64,000 nt of DNA from CAVYPR01 sp963770505 (GTDB taxonomy: Bacteria > Actinomycetota > Acidimicrobiia > Acidimicrobiales > RAAP-2): positions 806,001 through 870,000 of the forward strand of contig CAVYPR010000006.1 of NCBI GenBank assembly GCA_963770505.1, in the 5' to 3' direction. Shown piece after piece: positions 19,741-28,114 of the stretch; the stretch's first letter is position 1, and every line of letters begins with the position of its first letter. The notes beneath the pieces were generated by a model. It had not been told where the DNA came from. It saw only the letters and a program-made list of their open reading frames with translations, and did no database searches. Position numbers and translations under genes: made by a program.

Positions 19741-21044
19741 CCGACCATCGCCCGGTCGGTGTCGACGAGGGCGCGCTCCATCGGCCCGAGCAGGTGCTGG
19801 ACGAGGAACGCCCGCCGGCCGACCTTCCACAGGGCCACCCCGCGGCGAAGGCGCGGGAGGAGCTCGGCCTCGGTCGAGGACAGCGAGAGCAGCTCACTCG
19901 CCCCGGCCACCTCGCCCGGCGGCTGGGCGTAGACGACCCGGGTCTCCGAGTCCGACAGCAGGCCGCGGGCCAGCCCCACCTGTTCGGAGCCGGCCGCCCC
20001 CACCGCCTGGAGGTCCGAGAGCCGGTGGAGAACGGCCACATTGGCGACCCCGTAGGCGCGTGAGAGCTTCCACGACGCCTGCAACCAGCGGGCGACACCC
20101 AGATTGGCCAACACCGCCCAGGCCTCGTCCACCACCACCAGCGTGTGGACCCCCCCGGGTCCGTCACCGGCGGCCTGGCGGGCCAAGGTCGCCTGGAGCC
20201 AGGCCGTGGCGCAGGCCATCAGCACGCCGAGGGCGGCCGAGTTGTACAGCGCCGAGAGGTCGAGGACCACCAGGGATCCCGAGAGGTCCAGACCTGGGGT
20301 CGTGGGACCGTCGAACATCCCGCGCAGGTCGCCGTGGACCAGGCGGCGCAGCTCGAGGGCGACGTCACGGCCGTCCTCCAAGAGCGTTGCCCGGTCGGTC
20401 CGGATGGCACCGGCGGCGGCCGCCGTCGGCTCCAGCATCGCCTCCACCACGGCCGGCAGGGTGGGGACGCGGCCCCGTCCCCCGACGCTCGCCAGCGCCA
20501 GGTCGACCGCCACGCGCTCGCGGGGGAGGAGCCCCCGCCCCAGGCAGGCGGCGGCCAGCGACGCCAGCAGCTCCACCTGCCGGCCGTCCGCACCCTCCCC
20601 AGGGCCACTGCCGGCAGCCGAGCCGGGACCGGGGTCGAGCGGGTTGAGCCGCACGGCGCCGCCCGGCCGAAGCGAGATCGGGGCCGTCCCCCACGCCTCG
20701 GCCAGGACGCCGTACTCGCCTTTGGGGTCGACCACCCAGGCCCGGCGGCCGAACACCGCCTGGCGCCAGAGGTAGGTCTTGACGAAGCCGCTCTTGCCCC
20801 GGCCGATCTGGCCGAAAACGATCATGTTCGGATTCGAGACAACCCCCTGGGCGTACAGCTCGAAGGGGTCGTAGACGAAGGAGCCGCCCAGCAGGTCGTA
20901 GCCGATCAGGACGCCGCGGTGACCGAGCCCGGACTCGGCGACCAGCGGGTAGGCGGCACCGAGGTTGCGGGTGGTCAGCTGGTGGGCGGGAACGCGTGGG
21001 CTGGAACGAGGCCCGCCGGAGAGGAGGGATGCCACCTGATTCAT
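19737..21044 (-). CDS. VirB4-like type IV secretion ATPase
   Basis: 435 residues from ATG 21044; an in-frame ATG at 21071 is a possible alternative. After RGVLIGYDLLGGSFVYDPFELY comes Walker A GQIGRGKSG (78-86), WVVDPKGEYG as in VirB4/TraC proteins, an LVVLDLSAL strand and Walker B VVVDEAWAVLAN, followed by the ARTHROG-like block near LLSDSETRVVYAQ. It lacks the long N-terminal domain of classical VirB4, as is usual for the actinobacterial SCO6880-linked ATPases. It would power assembly or transport with the VirD4-like protein translated from the overlapping GTG. Confidence 0.88.
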   Translation of the reverse strand: MNQVASLLSGGPRSSPRVPAHQLTTRNLGAAYPLVAESGLGHRGVLIGYDLLGGSFVYDPFELYAQGVVSNPNMIVFGQIGRGKSGFVKTYLWRQAVFGRRAWVVDPKGEYGVLAEAWGTAPISLRPGGAVRLNPLDPGPGSAAGSGPGEGADGRQVELLASLAAACLGRGLLPRERVAVDLALASVGGRGRVPTLPAVVEAMLEPTAAAAGAIRTDRATLLEDGRDVALELRRLVHGDLRGMFDGPTTPGLDLSGSLVVLDLSALYNSAALGVLMACATAWLQATLARQAAGDGPGGVHTLVVVDEAWAVLANLGVARWLQASWKLSRAYGVANVAVLHRLSDLQAVGAAGSEQVGLARGLLSDSETRVVYAQPPGEVAGASELLSLSSTEAELLPRLRRGVALWKVGRRAFLVQHLLGPMERALVDTDRAMVG

Positions 21045-21358
21045 CGGCCCCGGTTCGAGTGGCCACGGCATGCGTTGAGGGAGGCGATCACCATCGGCGC
21101 GGAATGGTCGGCACGGCCGGCGGCGACGCGCCCTCACCCGTCCTGTGTCCCTGCGCGCTCTCTGCCGCTCGATTGCCATGAGAAAGGCTGCAGCGAGGTC
21201 CGGCGACGGTCGATTGGATCATCGAACAGCCCGTGCCGCAGCTGTCCGGCCCGTGGCCGCCGAGATCGCCCCCAGGGACCTGCTCATCAACCGGGTGCCC
21301 TGGTGCTTGCCATCCAACCGCTCGACGGCACTCGACCGATCGTCGTATCGTGATCAGC
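21045..21358. other. Gene-free stretch upstream of the VirB4-like gene
   Basis: About 310 bases between the VirB4-like start and the methyltransferase start. No convincing coding frame, RNA gene or long repeat was seen. This is the left edge of the block that separates the two halves of the secretion gene set; I found no integrase, att-like repeat or transposon end. Confidence 0.5.
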
Positions 21359-22177
21359 GTGGCCCGGCTCGAGGAGCAGTGGCAGGAAGTCGACGCAGGC
21401 TGGGGTCGACAAGCGGTCGAGTTCGCCACCCTGTGCGAACCGACGAACTGCCGGGAGTACGTCGACATGCACCACCGCCTCGGCGTGGCCGCCGGTGACC
21501 GGCTCCTGGACGTCGCCTGTGGATCCGGATTGGCGATCGAGCTGGCCAGCCTGCGCGGGGCGCGATGCGCGGGGATCGACGCGTCGCCCCGCCTCCTCGC
21601 GGTCTCCCGGGACCGTAATCCGGACGCTGATCTCCGGGTGGGTGACATGAATGCTCTGCCATGGGAGGACCAGGCGTTCGACGTTGTCACGAGCTTTCGC
21701 GGCATCTGGGCCACCACCCCGGACGCCGTGGCAGAGGCGCACCGCGTCCTGATCCCGGGCGGCCGATTAGGGATCACGGTGTGGGGCCACATCAAGGCGT
21801 CACCCGGGGCGTGGGCGCTGGCACCGTTCGCGCTGGCGGCGGCTCCCAAGGTGGAGAACCAGGCGGCAATGGTGGCACTCGGTCGGCCCGGGGCCGGCGA
21901 GGCGGTGTTGCAGGGCGCCGGCTTCACCGACGTCGAGCGCGTCGACATCCGGTTTGTCTTCGAGTTCGCTGACCCGGAGGCGTACGCCCGCGCCCTGGCC
22001 TCCACGGGTCCGGCGTACGAGGCCATCCAAGCGGTGGGCGAAACGGAGTTCGTCCAAGCGGCCGTCGAACTGGCTCGGGGAAAGGTACGCGATGGGCTCC
22101 CGCTCCGAGCGCCGATCGCCGTGGTGGGCTACCTCGCCCGCAAGCCGACCGGGCCCCACGACGGCGGGAAGACCTGA
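21359..22177 (+). CDS. Class I SAM-dependent methyltransferase
   Basis: 272 residues from GTG 21359 (a GTG three codons earlier at 21350 is also possible). Motif I is RLLDVACGSGLAIELAS, then CAGIDASPRLLAVSRDRNPD, the conserved DMNALPWEDQAFDVVTSF and EAHRVLIPGGRLGITVWGH. It resembles ubiquinone/menaquinone-type or sterol-type methyltransferases (UbiE-like), but the substrate is not identifiable. The frame is open back to 21233, but that region has no homology-like sequence. Codon use is slightly less GC-biased here and in the next two genes than in the flanking secretion genes. Confidence 0.82.
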   Translation: MARLEEQWQEVDAGWGRQAVEFATLCEPTNCREYVDMHHRLGVAAGDRLLDVACGSGLAIELASLRGARCAGIDASPRLLAVSRDRNPDADLRVGDMNALPWEDQAFDVVTSFRGIWATTPDAVAEAHRVLIPGGRLGITVWGHIKASPGAWALAPFALAAAPKVENQAAMVALGRPGAGEAVLQGAGFTDVERVDIRFVFEFADPEAYARALASTGPAYEAIQAVGETEFVQAAVELARGKVRDGLPLRAPIAVVGYLARKPTGPHDGGKT

Positions 22178-22351
22178 TCACCGCCCCGGCCACCGCCACT
22201 TCCCAGGGCCATCGACCAGGGGTAGCATCCCAGGTGCGAATCGATCCGGGGGCGAGCGACGTGCTCCTCGAGTTCGGTGGACTCCCTCCTGGAGCGAAGC
22301 AACAGGGCGCCGCAGGGCGCAACCGCGGAGAAATCAGGGAGGAGTTTGACC

Positions 22352-22912
22352 ATGACCACCACCGATACTCCAGTGAACAACGGCGTCAACGTCGAGGCGT
22401 TGCTCGGGGCCCGAGCGGCGCTCATCGAAACCCCCGAGGCCGCCCAGTTCCAGTGGCGGGCAACCTGTGAGTGGCAGAACGGCACCCATAGCCATTCAGA
22501 GGTCGAGGGCTTCTTCGGTCTCGGTGAGGAGCAGCGTCACCGCACCCGATTCTCCTTCGACGCCGATCACCCCGAGATCTTCGCTTCCCAGGACAACGGG
22601 GCCACTCCGCCCGAGCTCGCGCTCGTTGCGCTCGCCAGCTGCCTGACCGCCGGCGTCGCCGCGGTGGCGCAGAACCGGGGCATCCAGCTGCACAAGGTGT
22701 CCGCCACGATCGAGGGTGCCATGGACTTGCGTGGCGTCCTTGGCGCCGACAGCGACGTTCGAAACGGCTTCACCGACATCCACGTCACCTACGACATCGA
22801 TGCGGACGCATCGCGCGACGACATCAGGGCCCTGGTTGCACAGTCGCAGAAGCGATCCGCCGTGTACGACATCATCACGAATCCGACGAATGTGAGTGTG
22901 CAGGTTCGCTGA
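22352..22912 (+). CDS. OsmC family protein
   Basis: 186 residues from ATG 22352, with a strong AGGGAGGAG seven bases upstream. Conserved features include RATCEWQNGTH, a loop with NGATPPELALVALASCLTAGVAAVAQNRGI (the SCLT Cys matches the second reactive Cys of OsmC/Ohr) and the C-terminal domain with VAQSQKRSAVYDI. OsmC proteins are thiol peroxidases that reduce organic hydroperoxides. It sits directly before the flavin monooxygenase and probably shares its transcript. Confidence 0.88.
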   Translation: MTTTDTPVNNGVNVEALLGARAALIETPEAAQFQWRATCEWQNGTHSHSEVEGFFGLGEEQRHRTRFSFDADHPEIFASQDNGATPPELALVALASCLTAGVAAVAQNRGIQLHKVSATIEGAMDLRGVLGADSDVRNGFTDIHVTYDIDADASRDDIRALVAQSQKRSAVYDIITNPTNVSVQVR

Positions 22913-22935
22913 TCGAACTCGGCACCTGACAAAAG

Positions 22936-24195
22936 GTGGGTTCGGTGGAGACCACGACCGTCATCATCGGGGCCGGCCAGAGCGGACTCGCCATGAGCCG
23001 GTGCCTCTCTGACCGCTCGATCGACCACGTGGTTCTCGAGCGCGGCGAGATAGGCAATTCGTGGCGGACGGAGCGGTGGGACTCCCTGCGCCTGCTCACG
23101 CCGAACTGGCAGTGCCGGTTGCCCGGTTGTGCCTACGACGGCGACGATCCCGACGGCTTCATGACGATGCCCGAGGTCGTCAATTTCATCACCCACTATG
23201 CGAAGGTGATCGCAGCTCCGGTGCACCCCGGCACCACGGTGACGTCCGTGCGCAGAAACGGCGGAGGGTATTGCGTCCTGACGGACCAGGGTGAATGGCG
23301 GTGCTTGACGATCGTCATCGCCACGGGAGCGTTCAATGTGCCGCGAGTGCCCGCCTTCGCGGGGGCCGTCCCACCAAACGTGGCGGTCATGACGCCGATG
23401 GAGTACCGGAACCCAGACCTGCTCGGCGAGGGCGGCGTGATGGTGGTCGGCGCGTCCGCGACCGGCGTCCAGATCGCGGCCGAGATCCGACGATCGGGCC
23501 GCGAGGTCACGTTGGCCGTGGGCGAGCACGTGCGCGGCCCGCGCACCTACCGAGACCGAGACATCCATTGGTGGATGGAGGCTGCCGGAGTGCTCGATGA
23601 GCGCTACGACGAAGTCGACGACATCGAACGTGCCCGGCGGGTGCCGTCGATGCAACTCGCCGGGTCGCCCGAAAGGGCGACCTTCGACCTCAATGCGCTC
23701 ACGAGCATGGGAGTGAAACTGACCGGACGTCTCGCCGGCATCAAGGGGACCTGCGTCCAGTTCTCCGGATCGTTGCGCAACAAGTGCGAGCTCGCCGACC
23801 TCAAGCTGGGCCGGTTGCTCAACACCATCGATCTCTGGGCGACCGGTAACGGCCTGGACGCCTCGACGCCCCCGCCGCACCGGTTCGAACCGACTCGACT
23901 CGACCCCGTTCCGTCCCTCGAACTGGATCTGGGCCGCGGTGAGATCGAGACCATGATCTGGGCAACGGGCTTCCGCCCCGACTACTCCTGGCTGGATGAC
24001 GGGGTCCTCGACGGCAAGGGGACGATTCCCCACGATGGGGGGGTCGCCGATTCGCCCGGCATGTTCCTGCTCGGAAGCCCCTTCCTGCGTCGGCGCAAGT
24101 CGAGCTTCATCGATGGGGCCCGCATCGACGCCCAAGAGCTCGTGGTCGAGCTCGCCGCCTTCCTCGACCGGAGAGCTTCCTCATCGGGGACCTGA
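22936..24195 (+). CDS. Flavin-containing monooxygenase-like NAD(P)H/FAD oxidoreductase
   Basis: 419 residues; GTG 22936 or GTG 22945 is the start. Two Rossmann motifs are present: FAD motif IIGAGQSGLAMSRCL near 11-24 and NADPH motif VVGASATGVQIAAEI near 170. IGNSWRTERWDSLRLLTP is typical of FMO/YUCCA-like proteins, and IWATGFRPDYSWL is the final ATG motif. The FMO fingerprint between the domains is degenerate: after FAG the expected His-Ser is replaced by Met-Thr (VMTPMEYRNP). That leaves the reaction uncertain. It lies 23 bases after osmC. Confidence 0.85.
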   Translation: MGSVETTTVIIGAGQSGLAMSRCLSDRSIDHVVLERGEIGNSWRTERWDSLRLLTPNWQCRLPGCAYDGDDPDGFMTMPEVVNFITHYAKVIAAPVHPGTTVTSVRRNGGGYCVLTDQGEWRCLTIVIATGAFNVPRVPAFAGAVPPNVAVMTPMEYRNPDLLGEGGVMVVGASATGVQIAAEIRRSGREVTLAVGEHVRGPRTYRDRDIHWWMEAAGVLDERYDEVDDIERARRVPSMQLAGSPERATFDLNALTSMGVKLTGRLAGIKGTCVQFSGSLRNKCELADLKLGRLLNTIDLWATGNGLDASTPPPHRFEPTRLDPVPSLELDLGRGEIETMIWATGFRPDYSWLDDGVLDGKGTIPHDGGVADSPGMFLLGSPFLRRRKSSFIDGARIDAQELVVELAAFLDRRASSSGT

Positions 24196-24351
24196 CGGCA
24201 TGAGAAGGGCTCATGCGGTTGGAGCTGGGACCACCGCCCGGCCCTTCGCCTCTCAAGGTTTGCTGTCGAGGGAGCGCTCGGTCAGCCGGTGGGCCGGGAC
24301 CCGGCATCCCGTCCCGACCGTGTCGGAGGTCGCGGCGGGCGGTCTCCGGCC

Positions 24352-25458
24352 TCAGCCGGCGGCGGCCGGGCGGGGCGTCTCGACCCCGGTGCGCCGGGCG
24401 CACCAGGCCAAGAGGGCCTCGCCGTCGGCCGACGTGTCGTGGCCGGTCACCGGGAACCGGTACTCCGACCGCCGGTGCCGGTCGTGGTACCAACCGGCGT
24501 GGGGAACCGGCCGTGACCGCGCCCTGGCCTCGGCGGCCGGGCCTCCGCCGGCCAGCCACACCGCGGTGTCGGCTCCCTCGGCCGGCGAACGCAACACCGG
24601 CCGCCACACCCGACGGAACCGGGGAAGTCCCGACTCGAGGCCCGGGGTGTCCACCCAGCCCGGGTGCATGGCGTAGCTGGCCACCCCGACGGGGGCGAAC
24701 CGCTCGGCCCAGGCCGCCGCCAGCACCAGCTGCGCCCGCTTGGCCCGGGCGTAGGCCGTGACCCCGTCGTAGTCGTCCGGTGCCAGCTCCAACCGGTCCA
24801 GATCGAAGCGCTGGGCGTACATCCCGCCCGAGCTCACCGTGACGATCGTCGGTGGGGCGGCGCCCTCGGCCGCGGAACTCGCACCGACGCCCGGCACACC
24901 CCCGCGGTCCCCGGCCGTCCAGAGCAGCGGGGCCAGCGCCGCCGTCAGCACGTAGGGCCCGAGGAGGTGGGTGGCCACCGTCCGTTCGACTCCATCCGCG
25001 GTGCGCTGGTAGTCCCGGGTCAGGGCGCCGGCGTTGTGCACCAAAGCGTCCAGCCGCTCGCACTCGTCGGCCAGTTGCGTGCCGACCGCAAGAGCCGCCG
25101 AGCCGTCGGAGAGGTCGGCCAGGTGCAGTCGGGCCGTCCCCGGCCCCGCCGCCTGGACCAGCTCGAGGGCAGCGGCACCCCGCCGGCCGTCCCGGCCGAT
25201 GAGGTGGACGTCGGTGCCCAATGCGGCCAGCGCGCAGGCCGCGGCCAAGCCGATGCCCGACGTGGCGCCGGTCACCAGCACCACCCGGCCGTCCTGGCGG
25301 GCCGGCTGCTCCCAGTGCTCGAGCCGGCGGCGCCCGGCGATCCCGACCCGGCTGAAGCTCGGGGCGACGGCGGCCTCGGCCACGACGTCGAAGGCCCGGG
25401 CCAGCGGGGTCGGCCGGCGGGCGCCCACGGGGGCGTGGTCGGGCACGGCCCTCAGCAC
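24352..25458 (-). CDS. Short-chain dehydrogenase (DHRS12-like SDR)
   Basis: 368 residues. A 60-residue N-terminal extension precedes the SDR fold: cofactor motif TGATSGIG, NAG in LVHNAGALT, catalytic Ser in TVSSGGMY and the YxxxK pair in AYARAKRA. HPGWVDTPGL is the usual post-catalytic block. The C-terminal tail YHDRHRRSEYRF with the preceding PHAGWYHD is characteristic of DHRS12-like bacterial proteins found beside CFA-type lipid genes. Its start overlaps the end of the SRPBCC gene by seven bases, so the two form a small operon fired from the palindromic promoter at 25.9 kb. Confidence 0.87.
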   Translation of the reverse strand: MLRAVPDHAPVGARRPTPLARAFDVVAEAAVAPSFSRVGIAGRRRLEHWEQPARQDGRVVLVTGATSGIGLAAACALAALGTDVHLIGRDGRRGAAALELVQAAGPGTARLHLADLSDGSAALAVGTQLADECERLDALVHNAGALTRDYQRTADGVERTVATHLLGPYVLTAALAPLLWTAGDRGGVPGVGASSAAEGAAPPTIVTVSSGGMYAQRFDLDRLELAPDDYDGVTAYARAKRAQLVLAAAWAERFAPVGVASYAMHPGWVDTPGLESGLPRFRRVWRPVLRSPAEGADTAVWLAGGGPAAEARARSRPVPHAGWYHDRHRRSEYRFPVTGHDTSADGEALLAWCARRTGVETPRPAAAG

Positions 25459-25886
25459 GACAGCGCCCGGCGCAGGCCGGCCGCCGCCCGGTCGCCGATC
25501 CGCCGGAAGGCCGCGCCCAAGACAGGGGTGAAGATGACGGCCGCCCCGCGCAAGGTCAGGGTCGCTTCGTAGGTGAGGTGGGAACCGTCGCCCTCGGCCG
25601 CCGTCACCTCGACCACGTCCACCGAGCGCACGATGGCGTTCTCCGCCGAGAGTTCGACCCGCCTGGGCGGATCGAACTCGGTGATGCGGTACTCGAGCGG
25701 GACCTCGCGCCCGAGCGCGCTCACCGTCAACCGGTAGCGGGCGCCGAGCCCGGGGTCACCGGCCGTGAGGGGATGAGCGGCGGTGACCCCGGGGTCCCAC
25801 TCGTCGGCATTGGAGAACCGGGCCAAGTAGCCGAAGACCTCCTCGGGGGGCTTGGGGGAGGTGAGGTGCACGGAGTAGGAGACCAT
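25452..25886 (-). CDS. SRPBCC (START-like) lipid-binding family protein
   Basis: 144 residues with the START/Bet v1 pattern: SVHLTSPKPPEEVFGYLARFSNADEWDPGV at the front, a central RYRLTVSALGREVPLEYRI and a long C-terminal helix. The fold binds hydrophobic ligands, often lipids. The ATG at 25886 has no Shine-Dalgarno sequence. On the minus strand TAAAAT lies seven bases before it, a spacing that fits a leaderless transcript beginning at the ATG itself. Confidence 0.8.
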   Translation of the reverse strand: MVSYSVHLTSPKPPEEVFGYLARFSNADEWDPGVTAAHPLTAGDPGLGARYRLTVSALGREVPLEYRITEFDPPRRVELSAENAIVRSVDVVEVTAAEGDGSHLTYEATLTLRGAAVIFTPVLGAAFRRIGDRAAAGLRRALSC

Positions 25887-25892
25887 GGGAGT

Positions 25893-25908
25893 ATTTTAGT
25901 ACTAAAAT
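25893..25908. promoter_or_regulatory. Perfect 16-bp palindrome with overlapping divergent -10 elements
   Basis: ATTTTAGTACTAAAAT is perfectly palindromic and lies between the divergent SRPBCC-SDR and flavoprotein-DUF1365-CFA operons. Each strand reads TAAAAT within it, a plausible -10 hexamer for each operon. The same half-site (ACTAAAA) occurs at 30554-30560 upstream of the cobalamin-binding regulator. It is the best candidate operator in the window. Confidence 0.75.
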
Positions 25909-25961
25909 TAGCTCACGGCCAGGGCGCCGTCCCGGAATTCCCGGCGGCAGGGAGGAGAGAC

Positions 25962-27215
25962 ATGCGGATCGCCGTCATCGGCAGCGGGGTATCGGGACTG
26001 GTGTGCGCTCATTTGTTGCACCCCCACCACGACGTGGTGCTCTTCGAGACCGACGGGCGTCCCGGGGGCCACTCCCACACCCACCGGGTCGAGCTTCCCG
26101 AGCTGACGGCCGAGGTGGACACCGGCTTCCTCGTCTACAACACCCGGACCTACCCCCTGTTCTGCCGTCTCCTCGACCGCCTGGGCGTGGCCACCCAGGT
26201 GAGCGACATGTGCTTCAGCGTCTCCGACGAGCGAACCGGCCTGGAGTGGCGGGGCACCTCGCCCAACACCGTCTTCGCCCAGCGGCGCAATCTGGTACGC
26301 CCCGAGTTCCTGCGCATGCTGGCCGACGTGGCCCGCTTCAACCGCCTGGCCACTGGCCTGCTGGAGGAGCCGCCCCCCGACCGCGTGACCCTCGAGGAGG
26401 TCCTCGAGCCCCATCGTTGGTCGGCGGCGTTCCGCGACTGGTACCTGGTGCCGCTGGGCTCGTCGATCTGGTCGGCCGACCCGGGCACCTTCACCCGGAT
26501 CCCGGCGGCCACCTTCGTCCGCTTCTTCGAACGCCACGGGTTGCTGCGCGTGGGCGACCAGCCGAGCTGGCGCACGGTGACCGGGGGGTCGCAGCGCTAC
26601 GTCGACGCCATCCTCGCCCCGCTGCGGGCCGAGGGCCGGCTGCGCCTGGGCGCACCGGTCGACAAGATCCGTCGCCGCCCCGACGCCGTCGAGCTGGTCG
26701 GTCCGACCGGGCCCGAGGAGTTCGACCAGGTCGTCGTGGCCACCCACAGCGACCAGGCCTTGGGCCTGCTCTCCGACGCCGACCGGGCCGAGCAAGAGGT
26801 CCTCGGCGCCATCGGCTACCAGCCCAACCGGGCCACCCTGCACACCGACGCCTCCCTCATGCCCCGTTCCAGGAGGGCCTGGGCCAGCTGGAACTACCAC
26901 CGCCCGGCCGAGGGGAGCGACCGGGCCACCCTCACCTACCACCTCAACCAGCTCCAGGACATACCGTCGGCCACCCCCGTGCTGGTGACGCTCAACCGCG
27001 ACGACGCCGTCGACCCGGCCACCGTCATCGCCCGCATGGACTACACCCACCCGACCCTGGACCCGGCGGCCGTGGCCGCCCAGGCCCGCCGCCACGAGAT
27101 CAGCCACGGCCGGCGGCGCACCTGGTACTGCGGGGCCTACTGGGGCTACGGCTTCCACGAGGACGGGGTGCGCAGCGCCGTCGAGGTCTGCCAGGCGCTC
27201 GGGGTCGCGCTGTGA
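25962..27215 (+). CDS. FAD-dependent amine-oxidase-like flavoprotein
   Basis: 417 residues from ATG 25962 with GGAGGAGAGA upstream. The FAD dinucleotide motif RIAVIGSGVSGLVCAHLL is followed by the GG-doublet motif GRPGGHSHTHRVE and, at the far end, TWYCGAYWGYGFHEDGV (FAD-contact GxYxGxG). It belongs to the amine-oxidase/desaturase-like superfamily seen next to CFA methylases in stress-induced lipid operons of many bacteria. It is a likely dehydrogenase or desaturase acting on modified fatty acyl chains (inference). Its stop overlaps the start of the DUF1365 gene (GTGA). Confidence 0.85.
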   Translation: MRIAVIGSGVSGLVCAHLLHPHHDVVLFETDGRPGGHSHTHRVELPELTAEVDTGFLVYNTRTYPLFCRLLDRLGVATQVSDMCFSVSDERTGLEWRGTSPNTVFAQRRNLVRPEFLRMLADVARFNRLATGLLEEPPPDRVTLEEVLEPHRWSAAFRDWYLVPLGSSIWSADPGTFTRIPAATFVRFFERHGLLRVGDQPSWRTVTGGSQRYVDAILAPLRAEGRLRLGAPVDKIRRRPDAVELVGPTGPEEFDQVVVATHSDQALGLLSDADRAEQEVLGAIGYQPNRATLHTDASLMPRSRRAWASWNYHRPAEGSDRATLTYHLNQLQDIPSATPVLVTLNRDDAVDPATVIARMDYTHPTLDPAAVAAQARRHEISHGRRRTWYCGAYWGYGFHEDGVRSAVEVCQALGVAL

Positions 27216-28114
27216 GCGGCCGGCCGGGCGGTCGGGTGCTCGAGGAGCCGGTGGAGCTGACCGCCGGTGAGGCGCCCTGGCCGGCCGGGGCGCCCGCCGG
27301 CCTGCGCAGTGTGGTCTTCGAGGGGACCCTCCTCCACCGGCGGTTCGGTCCGGGACCCGAGCACTCCTTCCGCTATCCGGTGGCCATGTGCCTGCTCGAC
27401 CTGGCCGAGGTCGCCCAGGTCACCGCCCGGCACCCGCTGGCGTCGCACCGCCACCCCGCACCGCTGCGCTTCTCTCGGCGCGACTTCCTGGGGGACCCGG
27501 CCCTCCCCCTCGACCACGCGGTGCGCGACCTGGTCGAGCGCCGCACCGGCCGCCGGCCGGAGGGCCCGGTGGCCCTCCTGGCCAACCTGCGCACCTGGGG
27601 CTGGCTGTTCAACCCGATCAGCCTGTACTTCTGCGCCGAACGCACAGGGACCGGGCGGACCGGCGGCATCACCCAGCTGGTGGCCGAGGTCCAGAACACC
27701 CCGTGGCACGAGCGGACCGCCTACGTGGTGGGCGGGCCCGGGGAGCACCGGTTCGCCAAGGCCCTCCACGTGTCGCCCTTCCTCCCGATGGACGTCGACT
27801 ACCGGCTGCGCTACGGCGCGCCCGGGCCGAGGCTGGACGTCTCGCTCGACGTGCTCGACGGTACGGCGCGCCTGTTCACCGCCCGCCTGTCCCTGCACCG
27901 CCGCCCGCTCGACCGGGCCGCCCTCGGTCGGCTGCTGTGGTCCAACCCGCTCGCCACCCATCGGGTATCCGCCGCCATCTACCTGCAGGCGGCCCGGCTG
28001 CGCCGGCGCGGCGCACCGTTCTTCTCCCACCCGTCCAAGCCGCTGTCGCCCTGCCCGGCAGCACCCGCCGGGTCGTCGACCGCCCCGGCCCGACCGATCG
28101 GAGGACCGCCATGA
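27212..28114 (+). CDS. DUF1365 family protein
   Basis: 300 residues from GTG 27212. It carries the family marks FEGTLLHRRFGPGPEHSFRY, LRTWGWLFNPISLYFC, EVQNTPWHER and LHVSPFLPMDVDY. The biochemical role of DUF1365 is not established, but it occurs consistently between an amine-oxidase-like flavoprotein and a cyclopropane-synthase-like methylase, as here. The three genes are coupled by GTGA and ATGA overlaps. Confidence 0.88.
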   Translation: MSGRPGGRVLEEPVELTAGEAPWPAGAPAGLRSVVFEGTLLHRRFGPGPEHSFRYPVAMCLLDLAEVAQVTARHPLASHRHPAPLRFSRRDFLGDPALPLDHAVRDLVERRTGRRPEGPVALLANLRTWGWLFNPISLYFCAERTGTGRTGGITQLVAEVQNTPWHERTAYVVGGPGEHRFAKALHVSPFLPMDVDYRLRYGAPGPRLDVSLDVLDGTARLFTARLSLHRRPLDRAALGRLLWSNPLATHRVSAAIYLQAARLRRRGAPFFSHPSKPLSPCPAAPAGSSTAPARPIGGPP

